Source: Rutstroemia sp. NJR-2017a BVV2 (Eukaryota > Ascomycota > Leotiomycetes > Helotiales > Rutstroemiaceae). From it: a stretch of 64,000 nt of DNA. The DNA is taken from contig NJPS01000042.1 of assembly GCA_002946415.1 (NCBI GenBank), forward strand, positions 1 through 64,000. Direction: 5' to 3'. The translations under genes were made by a program, and so were the position numbers. The notes under the pieces are model-generated. The model did not search any database and was not told the origin of the DNA. It worked only from the letters and a program-made list of their open reading frames with translations. Shown here piece after piece: positions 11,785-25,399 of this stretch (positions are counted from its first letter, which is position 1; each line of letters opens with the position of its first letter).

Positions 11785-12300
11785 TCAGCCATCTGCTTTA
11801 GGATGCCCAGCTGTAGCAACCTCGAGTATTTCTTTTTCCAGGCCCTCGACAGCAAAGACTTCAATGCCTTTCTCTTCTAATCTCCTTCTCCCTTCATTCT
11901 CACCTACAAAAGTCTCCGGCTCCTTCACACCAACCACCACCTTCCGGATACCTCTACCGTCCTCTCCCAGCTTCAAGATCCTCTCCAGACAACTGACATT
12001 TCCGCTCAATCTCTTCGCGCATGGCTCCATTGTTGTGTATAGTATAGTATTGTCAGGTAGCACATCTGCGAGTCGTTCTTCGGATATGTTGTGTTTCTGT
12101 GCTAGTTTAATGAAGCAGCACTGTTCAGCATGTGTGTTACCCGGACACTCAAGCGTGTAGCCGGTGGAGAGGATGGTGTTCGTGGAGGGATCGAGGAGGA
12201 GGGCACCGACGCGGAAGTTGGTGGGTTTGGGTGGAGAAAGTTGAGCGAGTTCCAGAGCTTGCCGAAGGTAGGAGAGATGATCAGGAGTAGGTCCGTCCAT
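11785..12300 (-). CDS. DRAP deaminase-like protein (cytidine deaminase fold, riboflavin pathway)
   Basis: Single exon of 171 residues. The zinc site of the cytidine/deoxycytidylate deaminase fold is complete: NTHAEQCC supplies His and the proton-shuttling Glu, and TMEPCAKRLSGNVSC supplies two Cys (PC-x8-C). The VGALLLDP strand and STGYTLECPGNTHAEQ match the deaminase domain at the C-terminus of yeast Rib2. That domain deaminates 2,5-diamino-6-ribitylamino-pyrimidinone phosphate in riboflavin synthesis. In yeast this domain is fused to a pseudouridine synthase domain; here it stands alone. A general CMP/dCMP deaminase is the alternative, but the PC-x8-C spacing and the GVKEPETFV stretch favour the riboflavin enzyme. 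DHBP synthase (RIB3) of the same pathway lies 19 kb away. Confidence 0.8.
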   Translation of the reverse strand: MDGPTPDHLSYLRQALELAQLSPPKPTNFRVGALLLDPSTNTILSTGYTLECPGNTHAEQCCFIKLAQKHNISEERLADVLPDNTILYTTMEPCAKRLSGNVSCLERILKLGEDGRGIRKVVVGVKEPETFVGENEGRRRLEEKGIEVFAVEGLEKEILEVATAGHPKADG

Positions 12301-13046
12301 GGTTGCAGATATACAGAGGGTATACTTTGAAGTTCGAATGCGGTGAATGTCTTGGAGAACGCTTCTCAGAGGAAGTAAATGTTGTTATTTCCGAAAGCTG
12401 TCCAGCGAAGGAGTATAAGAGTGAGTGGATTCACAGGAGTTCTGCTAACTGTCAATTTGTGGCGGGGTTGTTGATGGTTCTTGCTGTAGCATAAGAGATC
12501 GTCCGCCAGCCCACTTGGCGTGGGAATTAGAAAAACCGTTGTGGAAGAAGGTAAGACTACAACTGGGCGGAAAGCTCCAAAAAGCTGGATATTTGCGCAG
12601 CATGAAGTAACCTGGGTTCGACAATACCGCCTTCCTAATTCAGCCATGTTTCAACATATCGACAATCCTAAAAGCAGCATATCGAAATCTACGTACGTCA
12701 CAAGGAAGAAAGCGAGGCCGTAGGATGAAGAGACCAGGAATATTGTAAGAGAATGGCATTACTTACCAGTAGGATTCTGACTAGACTTTGGTACCTACAT
12801 GATGGATACATTAACACTTGTCATCTCTGGAACAAATTATTATCATTTCAGACATAAGCTTTTGCCCCAAACTATCTGTGCTCGTGCTTCATTGTCCGTT
12901 CCCGTTGCGACGAGAATTAATTAGCATCACAGCCCATCGGAGCACGGAGCTGCCAGGGAAAATACTACCACGCTGCAAAAAATCGCTCACTCCCTATTCA
13001 CCATCTCAGCTGCCAAAACAATTGAATTCATGGACTGTGAGGAACA
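12301..13046. other. divergent intergenic region
   Basis: About 750 bp between the divergent deaminase and WD40 genes. It must contain both promoters. No RNA gene or other ORF is supported. Confidence 0.5.
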
Positions 13047-16000
13047 ATGTCTGATGCAGCATTGCCGAAGATCAAGGTGACCGACGCGCACCTGGACGTC
13101 AGCAAGGAGCAACAGGCTATTGATTCTCCTACAACAACCAAAGGGGAAAGCTCGCCGAGGCCACGTTCTGCCACTTCTTCTGAAGGTAGGTGATCATTTC
13201 TCGTGTCAAGAGGTTTACTGTCGAAGCAAGTAGCCTCGGTATTGATGCTTGGATGTTGAGCATTGGCAAAGCTTATCGGAAGCTGCATGCTAATACGAGT
13301 GTTTGATACCAGGCAATGCACATTCCACAGGTCCGAAGAAGTCACAGGTAGTCTCGATACGCAATGGATCTGGCAAAGAGAATGGGAGCGAGCCAACATC
13401 TCCTCCGCCGCAACAACAACCGTCTACGGCTATCGACCCCCTATCTCATGTATGCGCTCCCAATTCTGTAACCTTATGCTCCTCGACGAATGGTCAATCC
13501 GAAACACACGAGTCGAGGGAACATATTTGGCTGACTCGATAATCTAGCATATTCTAAAGCGAACAAATACCGAAAATGCAATATCTCAGAAACTACGAAA
13601 TGCTCCTACATCTGGCAGCGGAGTGGCAGACCTCGGCAGCCCAGGAAGTCCTGAGATAGGTCCACCGGGTAGACAGATGACTCCGGATATTATTCGCAAC
13701 GACACTGGTCTGTCGAGGGACAAGAAGTGAGTCTTATTCACTATTATCGAACATTAGGGGGCACATGTACAGAAATAGCTTGCTGTGCCTCTTGCCGGGC
13801 TGATTATCGTTGCCGGATCCAATCTTACAAAGGCTGACTGATTACGACTGCACAGGAAAGGCGTTTCATTCCTAAACCGATTCAACATACTTGGAGGAAA
13901 AAAGAAGGATCAGGTAGAAATAGAGGACGATGAATCAGAATTGGGCGATCCACGTACCGAAGGCATGAACGCCCATGTCTTTTCCACTTCGATAGACGCG
14001 AATGGCTATACGCCAAGACATAAAGAGCCACCGCGGTATATTAAGGTTCGGGCTCATAACAAGAAGGCGACAGAGTTCAACCGAATGTTTTTGGCTCAAG
14101 AGTTGACCGGCACAAAAACTGGATCGCAAGATGGAAAGATATCCAGCCCTACACCCTCTGAGCACCCCAACAAGTTGACTAAACCGCCTAAATCTGGGGG
14201 CGCAGTGTGGGCAGCCGAATTCAGCAAAGATGGAAAGTATTTTGCGGCAGCAGGGAAAGATCAGGTGGTTCGAGTATGGGCTGTCATTTCGACTCCCGAG
14301 GAACGGCAAGCTCACGAATTCGACGAAGATGAGGAGAAACTGAGTGCACCCGTATTCCGGTCGAAGCCGGTTCGAGAATTCGAAGGTCATACCCAGGACA
14401 TTTTGGATCTAAGTTGGAGCAAAAACAATTTCTTGCTGTCTTCATCGATGGACAAGACGGTACGACTCTGGCATATAAGTAGACAGGAGTGTCTCTGCAC
14501 GTTCAAACATAAGGATTTTGTCACATCAATAGCTTTTCATCCTAAAGATGACCGTTTTTTCTTGGCTGGATCCCTGGATTCTGTGCTGCGGCTTTGGAGT
14601 ATCCCTGACAAGAGTGTTGCATTTTGGAACCAATTGCCGGACTTGATCACGGCTGTGGCATTTAGTCCGGATGGGAAGACAGCCATGGCTGGAGTGCTAA
14701 GTGGGCTCTGTCTGTTTTATGAAACCGAAGGCTTGAAATATCATACACAAATCCACGTCCGGTCATCACGAGGAAAGAATGCAAAGGGGAGCAAAATCAC
14801 CGGTATTCGAACAATAATCTATCCACCGAACGACCCAGAGGGTGAAACGAAGGTTCTAATCACTTCCAACGACTCACGAGTCCGAGTGTATAATCTTCGT
14901 GACAAGAGCCTGGAAATGAAATTTAGGGGACACGAAAACACTTGCAGTCAAATTAATGCATCATTCAGCGACGATGCGCAGTATGTAATATGTGGAAGCG
15001 AGGATCGAAAGGCATATATTTGGTCATTAGGACCAACGGACAGCGAAAATAAGGACAAACGGCCTTGCGAATTCTTTGAAGCGCATTCAGAAGTCGTTAC
15101 AGCGGCTATAATGGCACCTACGAAATCGAGAATTCTCCTGAGTAGTTCAGGAGACCCTCTCTACGACCTGTGCAACCCCCCACCCGTAACTTTGCTCAGC
15201 CGAGATGAGTTAAATATGCCCCCAACACCTCGTCTACCTAGTGAGACTGGCGAACCTACTATCGAATCTCACATTAAGAGGCCTGAAGAATCACCGGCGT
15301 ACCTTGCAAGATGTAGTCACAATGACGGCAACATAATCATTACTGCGGATTATTATGGCCGTATAAAGGTTTTCCGACAAGATTGCGCGTTTAAGAACCG
15401 GCGAAATGACATATGGGAAACAGGCTCGACATTCTCTAAGAAGGTGCTTGGTAGAAGCAACAGCATCATGACACGCAACAGTGGTGGATCGCATTCCCGA
15501 CGAACTTCAATCTCTCAAAGTTCCATTGCCGGTGCCAGCACACAATCGGATCACATCCTGAACTGGCGCAACGCAATCACTAACGAGCGACCACGGACGT
15601 CTGCCTCTCACACCAAGGTGCCGGCCTTTAACAGCCGGAATGATCGCAGTGTGTCACCTGGAAAATTCACTCGTGGCACCTACTCATCCTCATCAGCCAA
15701 CCTTGCAAGTACAGCCCGTCAACTACAATACGGAAGTACCATCCCAAACACTGGCACCACCACTACCATTAGCACCGGATATGGATACGGGAGTGGCAAC
15801 GCACCATCCAGTATATCCACCAGTTCCCCTCCGCGCTCCCTCTTTAAAGCCCCCACGGTCAACACCACCCCTAGCCAACCACCTCCTCCCTCATTCACCC
15901 TCAACCGCGTCGCAACTAGCAAAATGTCGCCCCAAAGTCCAGAAAGAGACCCATCAACGGAAGACATCCACCGTCTCGACACATCAGGGAAATACCAATT

Positions 16001-16277
16001 CTGGAATATAGGGAACTGGAAAAATAGCACAAACACCAGCGATCCGAATAAACTTGGCGGGGATCTCGCCAGACCGGGTACGTCGAGGAACGGGAGCGTG
16101 GTTAGCAAGTTGAGTAGCGAGGGCACGGAAACGGATCTTGAGGCGGAGAGTGATGGGAGTGGGAGCGATCAGATGGTGGCGTGTAGGAAGTGTGGGGGGA
16201 AGGATTTCAGGGCGAAGAAGGTTAGTGGGAGGGGGCAGATGCTGGTTTGTGGGAAGTGTGGGACGGTGTCGGAGTAG
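13047..16277 (+). CDS. WD40-repeat protein of the WDR44/DGR2 type with a C-terminal Cys4 motif
   Basis: Four exons: 13047-13185, 13313-13449, 13548-13726, 13856-16277, giving 958 residues. The first 170 residues are Ser/Pro-rich and basic. EFNRMFLAQEL precedes the propeller, as in yeast Dgr2/Ymr102c and animal WDR44. WD repeats follow at roughly residues 235-560: WAAEFSKDGKYFAAAGKDQVV, LDLSWSKNNFLLSSSMDKTV, SIAFHPKDDRFFLAGSLDSV, AVAFSPDGKTAMAG, and later ones including CGSEDRKAYIW. A long Ser/Thr-rich disordered region follows. The last 35 residues hold ACRKCGGKDFRAKK...LVCGKCG, a CxxC-x(n)-CxxC pair resembling a zinc ribbon. Animal WDR44 binds Rab11; whether this holds in fungi is inference. 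Yeast DGR2 was named from 2-deoxyglucose resistance. The first intron joins an unremarkable N-terminus, so the first exon is the least certain part. Confidence 0.88.
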
Positions 16278-19200
16278 TGTATAGAGAGGAAGGAAAGGAG
16301 AAGGGGTTTGGGTGACTTGGAGCTCTTCTTTTGGGTTTGTGTGTGTGTTACATAGCATTGGCGTTGGAGGAGCGGAGCGTGGCGTAGAGATTTTGGCTAG
16401 CTGGCTTGAGAGCAGATAGATGCGGTACTGCTTTTATGAGATGGAAGGGACCGGTGTAATAGGTTTTTGGATTGATTATCCGGTAGATTGCTTGATTGAT
16501 TGTAATGAAGCTTGAGTACTTCAGATACTGTGGGAGTACATACATACATATATACCTTAGCTCTACATGCTTACGGAGATAAAGGAAGCAATTGAATATT
16601 CAAGCCATGGATTGATATGGAAAGTATGCTGGTGGCAGCCCCTCGTAAGAGCCCTGTGAACCTGCATGTGTCCCCCTAAGAAGTTTCTTTGGAGGAATGA
16701 TCTACACAAAGCTGGGTACTGGGTCGGGCTCTTTCTGATGTCCGTCAGGTTGTATATCAAGAGGCTTCTGAACGATGTCGTCTGCACTTAGATCATGTTG
16801 TAAGGTCTACTACGGTAACATACTCAACTTGTTCCGGTGTATGTGTCGCACCGGGGAAGTAAGCGGAAAGTCAGGTTGGACAGAATCATTGGGTAGTGTG
16901 GGACTGCATGTTAGAGCGAGAGCATGTGTGTGCGAGGATAGAGAAGAAGATGTGCGTGAATAAACTTAGTAGAATATTCATATGGTAGACCACAATACAA
17001 TTCAGTTGTAATCAATATGTCAAAGGAATGTCAAGTAGAGATAACTAGATTGTCGATTTCTTGGGTGATGATATGCATCATATGGGACAGGATATAAGAC
17101 CGACGAAGATATTGAGATAGGCAATCGTAAATACATACGTAGGGAGCACGATGAAGTAGAGAAATTGAAGTCTAGGACCTTGATTGAATATGTCAAAACG
17201 AAAGAACATATTAGCCGAACACAAAGGGGAGAGGAGGGCTGAGGGTGGTAGAAGAAGAGATGTGATGAAACGAGGGGCATATGAGTTAGTAAAGAAAGAT
17301 AGATACATAAGAAGATCTGCTTCTTCAAGAAGTCAAAATATTGCCTACCACGAGGGATGGATGGATTAGATCGAGGGAGGCAGAGAAAGATAGATGAATG
17401 GAAGGATATGGTAATGGCAGATTTCATTGCAAAGTATGCAACCAGACACACAACTGCTGGTTCAGACATGGCTTAACCTGATTACAAGACGTAAATGGAA
17501 TGATCATGTAGGTCGTTTCGTTGATCAGATCTCACGAGCCCACTCTCACTTAATGAATTTAGTAACTCACTTTCAATCTTCTGAAGCATCTCTCTCTACA
17601 CAATCAGATCAGAGAAGAGCAACATGGTTGGGAGAGCCGCGAGACCCTACGACGTTCAACGACAAATGAAAGGCGTCGTAATCAACACATTACTTGCTAT
17701 TTACCGTAGAAATCTCTATAGAAATCTGCTGGTTCAACTATGTATGTGTGCTATAAGATTCGACCTTGTCTTGCTATGTCCATCGTATCATGTTTTTCTT
17801 CCCGACAACAGAGAGAGGCCTACTGATCACAAACCCAGAGCTCAGGAGACTCAGTCATGATGACGACAGTAGGGATTGACGCATGGCAGAGACAAGGAAA
17901 ACATGCACAGGATACGGCTAGGGCTGAGGATCGATGGCCGATGATCGATGATCATTGATCGTTGATCGGTGATCGGTGAGGGCATTAGATCAACTGCTTG
18001 TAAACGGCACACATAGCCAGCATTCTCAGACAGAGGTGTCATAGAGCTTCAGGAAGAAAAGGAATGGTACTTGCAGCCATGTGGTTGACCTACCTGAAAT
18101 CTAGCATTGGATCGCATACTGTCATTATGCGCAAACGATGGATCAGGGAGTGGCGCAATGCACCACGTTCTTCGATGTCCGTTAGAGGTGAAGCTCCTAC
18201 TCACGAAAGGCCCGGATGTATGTGCAGATACCATCCGCGGATGTGGTGTGTCGACGGATGGACCCGAACACGAGCGATTCGATCTCATTGATCAAGTAAA
18301 GCGATTGGTCTATACTTCGTATACGCCATAACCTCGTAGTAAAGCCACCTGCCGTCAACGCGGAGCACACGAAACCGGAGATCATACATAGTAGCAGCAA
18401 GACTAGGGCTCTCTATCTGCTCAAGTCTCCTGTCAACAATGAATCGCCATCCCGCCTGTGGATAAACATGTCTCGAACGACGCAAAAAAAAGAAAAGGAA
18501 AAAGAAAAATTTACAGTGGCAAAGCCAGAGGCCAATCAGCAACGCAAACTAACTAATAAATCTGCATGCAGAATAACCGTTCACCGAACACTTCGGGCCG
18601 CGTCTTTGAGCGGGTGTTTTGACTTCCTATTCGTGGTCAATGTGGTCGAGGCAATGTAATATGATAGAAAAAGTAGGTCTGCATGTCATCACATTCCGCC
18701 AAATTTCTGCATGCAGCAGCAGCAAAAACTCAATTCTGGAAGCACTTGAACCGGAATGGCAGGAAAATGATGCACGTCACACAAGCCGCAGACTCGCCCT
18801 TCCACTCGCGTTGTTCGATCTTCCGAATCGAGATACGCACAGCTCAGAGACTGGCCGGCTTCACGATCTGCCACTGGGCACTGGGCACCGGGCAAGACGG
18901 ACGGATGTCCATGCTGAGTGAGTGGCTGTGGAACACGACACCCCTCTCCGTCTCCGCGAATTGTCAATTCCTTTGCCTATGAAGATCTAAGCTCCGGGCT
19001 TTGTGTACAGACGAGATCGCGGGGTAGAGCAGAGTTTGTGGCATGCCGATATGGCCCATATGGGAAAATGGAATGTAACCTTACTCGAGTAAGTTGAAAC
19101 ATAAAAGAAATCATTGGAGAGTCTTCTCGGTCAGTCCGTAAAGTGAGTGGAAAAAGGAAATACGACGCCTCCCTTGGCCACAGATAGTTGCAGATATTCA

Positions 19201-22200
19201 AGAAGCTGATGACTCGGGTTCGGGAGTTCTCAGCGACTCAAGGATAGAGAAGGAGACTAGATCCTCTCCGTCGGCTCCATTTCGCTCCCAGAATTAACCC
19301 ATTTAGATTTTGTACAGGCCGAGACCTCCAACCCGTGAGGGCCAAATAATGAGGCTGTTAGCTTCTATGCCAAGTGGATTGTCGAGAAACTCGGCCTGAC
19401 CCAGGCCTGAAGGTGGAGAAGAAGGGCAGCTTTCACTGAAGAATATTTCCCCGCGAAATTAGAATCTTTTGTTGTCCAATGCTAAGCTGCCTAAGCATAG
19501 CATGAGCCGCGCGGGACCAAGCAAGGTATTCTGAGATGAGCTGCGTCCGAGTCAAGCAAATACACCTACCGGTATCCCGGTGTGTAGAAAAGCAAAAAAG
19601 GCAGGATAGCGGTGGCAATACTTGCTTGGATGCAGCTCTTTGACATTTGTCTTTCGTCAGCTTCAATCTACTATTGCCACTGAGCGGTACGATGTACCCA
19701 ATAATTGATTAGATAGTGGCACTTCTGGAGGGGTGGCTGTCATTAGTAGCCAGGTGACCATGGTTCTCCTCTACTATACGCAAAATATCATGTCGAAGTA
19801 CACGGTAAAGAAAATCTATCAATTTAAAGCAGCTAAAAGATAATCGGCATTGTAGGAAACATTCCCCGCGAACCACAGTGGAGCGATTCCAACTCCCAGT
19901 TGTTGAAGTGGCCTGGGATCAACTGGAGCCGTAGATCTCGCGGCGGTCATGTTCAGGCGGTGAACAACGTCACGAGTCTACAACCGTTCTACTTCATGAA
20001 GACGGTGAATTAGTGGCCTTATGCGATCCTACAGCGCATATTACGCTTGCCACGCTCTGGAAGGAACAATATTGTGCCTCTACCGTGTAGGGAATTCGAG
20101 ACCGGACTAGCTTAACAAGTAGTCAGGGCAGCTCCCTCAAAATAGCCTCATAAACGGAGCCGCATTGTCGACGTTCGAGAGGACTTTAAGGATGTTCCCT
20201 TCATTTCAGATATTTCAGGCCACAGCAGAGCAGAGCAGTCGAGGTGAGACATGAAACTCAAGAGACCGTGCCAGGGATAAACCCAGCCACAGCTTCAAAG
20301 CGAGCATAATTAGCATTAGTTACATAAGTGGGATATATGACCTTTGTGGATCGTGAACAACAGCATCGACCAGGCCATGATCTGCCCAGAAACTTTGGAG
20401 TATGAACTGTGCAGCAAGAGACGGGAGGCCGTGGTTTATGCCGCAGAATGGTAAAAGCTCTGCCGCGACCGACTCCAAATCTAAAGAACCGCTCCCGTCT
20501 TTTAGTCCGCATGCTAAAAGCACTGATATAACCTCAAAATCCGGACAAGAGTCGCTAGACAACTTTGTCTGCTGCAGTTTCTACTTATGGCATCGAGAGC
20601 CTGAAGAAAGTTTAACACAAACAATTGGTAGATAGGTGATGTTGTACACCTTGTACTGGACCAATTGAGCTCTGTGCTACAGCAATTACTGCCCAATGGC
20701 AATCTCAATGCCCCAAGAATAACTTTTCAAAGGGTACGAGGTGCTCGCATACATCATTTAGCAAGGACGGATTGGGGTAAGTTGAAACAATCTGCTTGCG
20801 ACGCATTGGCCACGTCGTCAATAGTGCTGTACCTAGTACCGGCACAACCGTGAGGTATCCCACTGGTGCAGCGTTGCGTCGCAGACAAGTGCGGCCGGCA
20901 CTATGGCGAAAGCATAATTAGCATCAACGTGAAGAGTAAGATGCATAGCTAGCTGAATGCTAAAGAAGCTTAAGCTTCGTAAGATACCAGTGCGGTCAAC
21001 ACATATTCTCTTGCCAGTTACCGGTACATCCGAGCACTGTATCAGAGTTTGATAGAAACTTAGTACGTCGTACGCTCGTACTGGGCTGCTGGGCAGCTGA
21101 GCTGGGTAGAGTACTTTGCCGATTCTACTCGGCTCAACACTGTCTCAAAATTCCTTGGGAATCAGCGGAGGGGAGAAGGAGGAGTACAGAACATGAACAT
21201 GAACATCGCATGATTCTCCCTTTACCATCAAAACACCCATCAGAATTCCAACCTGGATGACCTCCGAAGCCGGCCCCGTCGATTGTGTCGGAGAAATGCT
21301 TCGCTTGTCTCGAATTCCACACCGACCTAGTTTTTAATGACTTAAGGTACATGATAGTTTCTGAAAGTTCATGCTCTTCGAAATGGGGGGATGAAACATC
21401 ATGCCAATGTTCTGGAAGGTTTCAATAAAACCTTCTAGTGTCCTGCCCTGGTGGGGTCTCTAATTACTGTCAAGTAATTCTTTGTCTTTGGCCCCCGGTT
21501 AGGTACCTGTCAAATGATTCTAGGACCGTAAGGGCAACAGACATCCCTTCAAGGTTAACGATTCACGGCTCACTGTACCTTTCGTACCACAATGCTTCTG
21601 TTCCACCCGAGAGAAAAGCGTATTGTTCCATACTCGGAAGAAAGGCGCTTAGGAGATTTCGATCTTTCTTTCCTTACAATGGAGTCCAGAACTGTTACCA
21701 CGTCTAACTCGATAGCTTCGTATCGAAAGCGCCTTGGAATCCAAGGGCGGTTTGGATACTACTCTTATCCATAAGAGACGGCTATCCATCAAGGATACAC
21801 ATGTATACATTCCAGCACCCAAGGCTGCAATTCCCGCCGAGGTAAAAGAACTTTTCAACGTTCTCAACGAATCCTGTAGCTCGCTTGGCGATACCTTGCT
21901 GAAAATTTGTCCAAGGCCATGGTCTAAGTGGTTCTTTCGAAGAGACTTGTACGAATACAATGATCCCCAATCGAGACTACATTCACGATCCATGTAGAAA
22001 GAGTGGGATGGTGAGAAAACCAAGAGGAACCGCAGGGGATGAAGCAGGGTAGGGAGTGGTGGCTCAGTAGCGCAAGGATAAGAGAGTGACCTGCTCTTTC
22101 AATCGTCGAATCCAATGCCATGGCCTCTGGTAGACATGGATGTTATAATCTGACGACGCGACAAGGTATCCACGTTGTAAATAGCAAACGAAGCCAGTAC

Positions 22201-25200
22201 CAGTAGAAAATGAAGCGCTCCTTAGCAAGGTGGGGTTCGTGAGAGCCTTGAGCGAAGGATTGAGAAGCTGTGATACTCGTACGTCCTAAGCACAAACTTA
22301 TCCTAATGCGAGATGATTTCCGGGGTTGGTGCTGATGTGTCCAAGCTCCTGGCACCCATTGCCAATAGCATCATCAGCAGGTCCTTTGAGCCGTTTCGTC
22401 AATGGATATTTTGTGCAGAATGTGAAATGCATGGACACAAAGGAAGGCAAAGCAGAAATGATAGATCATTACGAACCTTTAGGCATAAATCTTGCCTGAA
22501 ATAAAGCTGGAATGTGATGCCTGGTATGCTTGGGGCGATTGATATATTCTTTCCAAGTTTTATGTTATTGCAACGAATCCAGTGTCTTCCACTTCGCATG
22601 AGTAGAGGAGTCCGGAAACTTGTAGAGGGGGAAAGTGTCTCGTGGAAAAGCTTCTAGAAATGTTCGATGTCAAGGCTAACGTAGGCGAACTTGGCGAAGG
22701 CGGTTTATACCGAGTACCAATGTTACATTATTAGAAAGGCATTAGCAGCGATGACCCTTGAAGAGCGCGGCAGTACATGACTAGAGAATAGGTCCTCGTA
22801 ATTTCATCACCCAAAGTTCACCACGGATTTCTTCCTCCTTCGTATGGTGACGCCATTTTCATCTTGTTATGATTCTATGACCAAATTGTAACTTCGGGGG
22901 CTTTCCTAAGATTGGTATTTCGCTGATCAGAATACTGGTAGAGCTGGTGATCGCATGCTTCCGTGGGGCTTTCTTATTGCCGGAGAATTATACCCAATCG
23001 CTTCTGCGTCCGTATCAATTCCACGAGATATTGATCCTTCCAAATTCCTCAGATAAGAGCGCTTTCAACGCTGCCTATTCACGCGCCTTTCACGAGGGAC
23101 GTTCCATGGAGGCTGGAGCATCTATCGTCTGTCTTGTTGTGCATGTCTTCCTCAATGTTTCTAGGGCCATGGACCACTTAGAACCTCAATGGTAGTCGTC
23201 CGAGAAAACTACCGGGCAGGGTATTATGCCATCATCTCCGACTCCGCCATGCTTAATCGGGAATTCACTGACAGTCACCGTGCCGGTATCTGGTCTGGTC
23301 TTCTAGGATTTTCCGGGAACTCTCCCGCTCAGGGGCCAATTACACTAGAGCCCCCTAAATGCTCATACCGCCTCCCAGCTCAACTAATCTTATAGGGTCA
23401 GGGACCCAGTATGCTTCTCTTTACTGGGTCAAGTTGCCCCACGTTGTCTCGCATGTCCCCGAGCTTCTCTGCCACCTGGTTTTTTTGAAAAACAGTCTTC
23501 TGAAAGAAGGAAAACTTTCCAGTAGGGACAGCGTTGATGGTGGCAATCGATTTTAGATCATATCGGCAAGCAGCTCCTTCGCCCTTGGTGACACAAGATC
23601 TTACACCCCATTCTGGAGCCGATTTCTACAACGCCACGAGCGAGCGGGAGCATGGCTACTAAGTTGATGCAGGATGTCTCACTGATCGCAGGGCGGTTAA
23701 TGATGATTTAGGGAAAGACTGACGTGAGGGACTCCCACTACAGATTGTGGCTGAGCTGTTAGCAAATATATTTTATGACGGTGAAGGCATAGATTGAGTT
23801 ACATACAAAGAGAGCTGCTTGCAAGGGTATATCTGCTCAGGAGTATGGACGATGCTTTCAACCAGGCCTGATACGGGTTAAACCCTTCTAGTGCGACAGC
23901 ATACCTTACCACTTCCATAACATGCTTCTTGACTCATGCTTTGTCCCAGCGTCCCGCACGCGACTCGGATCCCGAACAGTACTCGCAAGCACAGATGATA
24001 AACGCGGTGGTCTCAAGAGGGAGACGTTCTGGAAAACAAGGGTCTTGCTTCTGCAGGCAGGGAGCAGCATGTAGCGCGTGGGGCATCAATGTAAATGGCC
24101 CCCCTGTGGTCCTTGACCAAAATACCATCTGAAGAGAAGAGTACTTCGTAAGGTGGATACCTCTAAACACAGCTAATTTACCACGTAGGAGTAATGAGAG
24201 GGAAGCGGAAGGCATTGAAGATGAACCGGTGTATTCGAGTGCCTTTCTTTTTCTCCCAATGATTGTGGAACGAAGGAATGCTAAGTTCGAATCAAGGAAA
24301 TGGCTGTGAACATCCACCGCGAATGACACTTCCGTAGGCGCCAGCTCCTCGCACTCATAGCAGGAACGACGCAGCGTCCAATCTGGCTTCCTGTAGCTTT
24401 CCCCGGCTTTATACAGCACTCTCATATCATCAAGTGCCGTGTTCGAATTGTGCCGTTGCCTGCGCCAAGTCCCGAGTACAAGAGAATATCATTCGAACCC
24501 TTAAAATCATGATACAACAAGTCCAATCAGGAATAAGGAGTTACTGACGAGAAGAAATGAAGCAGGGACGGCTTCACGATGTAAATTGAAAACCCCATAA
24601 GAGTGGATGTCGTTGATCGGCAGACCAAAACACCAGTGTAAAACAGTATAGCGTTAATCCCTACCCCAACCTTGCCCATCGTCAGTATTACCGTATCCAA
24701 TGGTCCTATCCATCTATATCCATATCCATATCCCTCTTTCGCCCCCTTGTCCCCTTGGCCCCCTTGTCATATTGATCATCCTTGATCCAGTCCAGTAACG
24801 AGCACCAGCAGAGAAGAGGAGCAGTGCGCACTTCAAACTGGTATTGCTTTCCGCCAGTGATGCTTCGTTCCCCTTCGTAATTGTACACAGACTGTAAGTG
24901 TGTCCAGCCAGCAGCAGAATCCTTGGACGGTTGAACCTTCTTAGCTCTAAAGTTCTGACCACCACCCTGTTTTAAGCTTTAGCGACTTGCAGCAGCAATG
25001 CAACACCCTGGCCGACTCGCGTTCCCTTGTGTTGCCCTTGTATTTCCCCTGTACTTCGCACAAAGTAGTTTGGTAACCCGCCCCAGCACCAGCACCGGCC
25101 AGCCTGCCAGCCAGTCCAGGTACAGACGCTGCTACAAGGTCTGCGGACTCCACCAAAAGTCCATTTTCATCGTCTTGTTATTTCTGTTGCCGAGTAGAAG

Positions 25201-25399
25201 GCCAAAAGAACAAATTGGAACCCGCCGCCTCTCCCCTTGTTCCTTGCCTTCTTGCCTGCCTGCCTCCTAACCCACACGAGATTCTTGTCTATCTCTCGCT
25301 TGATGCATGCTTGCTGGGCTACTTCACCAAATAATATTCCGCATTCCTTGTCCCTTACTCTCTCCGACATTCAAACCTAGTCCTGGAAAAGAACTTTAG
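16278..25399. other. gene desert of about 9 kb
   Basis: No gene, RNA or intact mobile element is supported on either strand. Open frames do not exceed about 165 codons, lack known motifs and overlap one another in different frames. Base composition is close to average rather than strongly AT-rich, so there is no obvious sign of repeat-induced point mutation by eye. Local structure includes a GATC-rich tandem at about 17929-17980 and short palindromic stretches near 21060. The right-hand end runs into the leader of the C2H2 gene. Decayed elements too old to recognise by eye, or long noncoding transcripts, remain possible. Confidence 0.5.
17929..17980. repeat. imperfect GATC-containing octamer tandem
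   Basis: A run of related 7-9 nt units (GATCGATG, GATCATTG, GATCGTTG, GATCGGTG, GATCGGTG) lies head to tail. It is short and lies inside the gene desert. No function is claimed. Confidence 0.6.

Noticed and set aside
21592..22023. Overlapping frames on both strands near 21.6-22.0 kb that could suggest a small gene
   Set aside because: Frames on both strands are equally open and none has a recognisable motif or convincing introns.
23934..24425. 163-codon minus-strand frame in the gene desert
   Set aside because: Longest frame of the desert but no motif, no neighbouring exons and biased composition; chance is likely.
24431..24510. tRNA-like GGTTCGAAT element on the minus strand
   Set aside because: No acceptor, D or anticodon stems could be formed around it. 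No tRNA or 5S gene was found elsewhere either.
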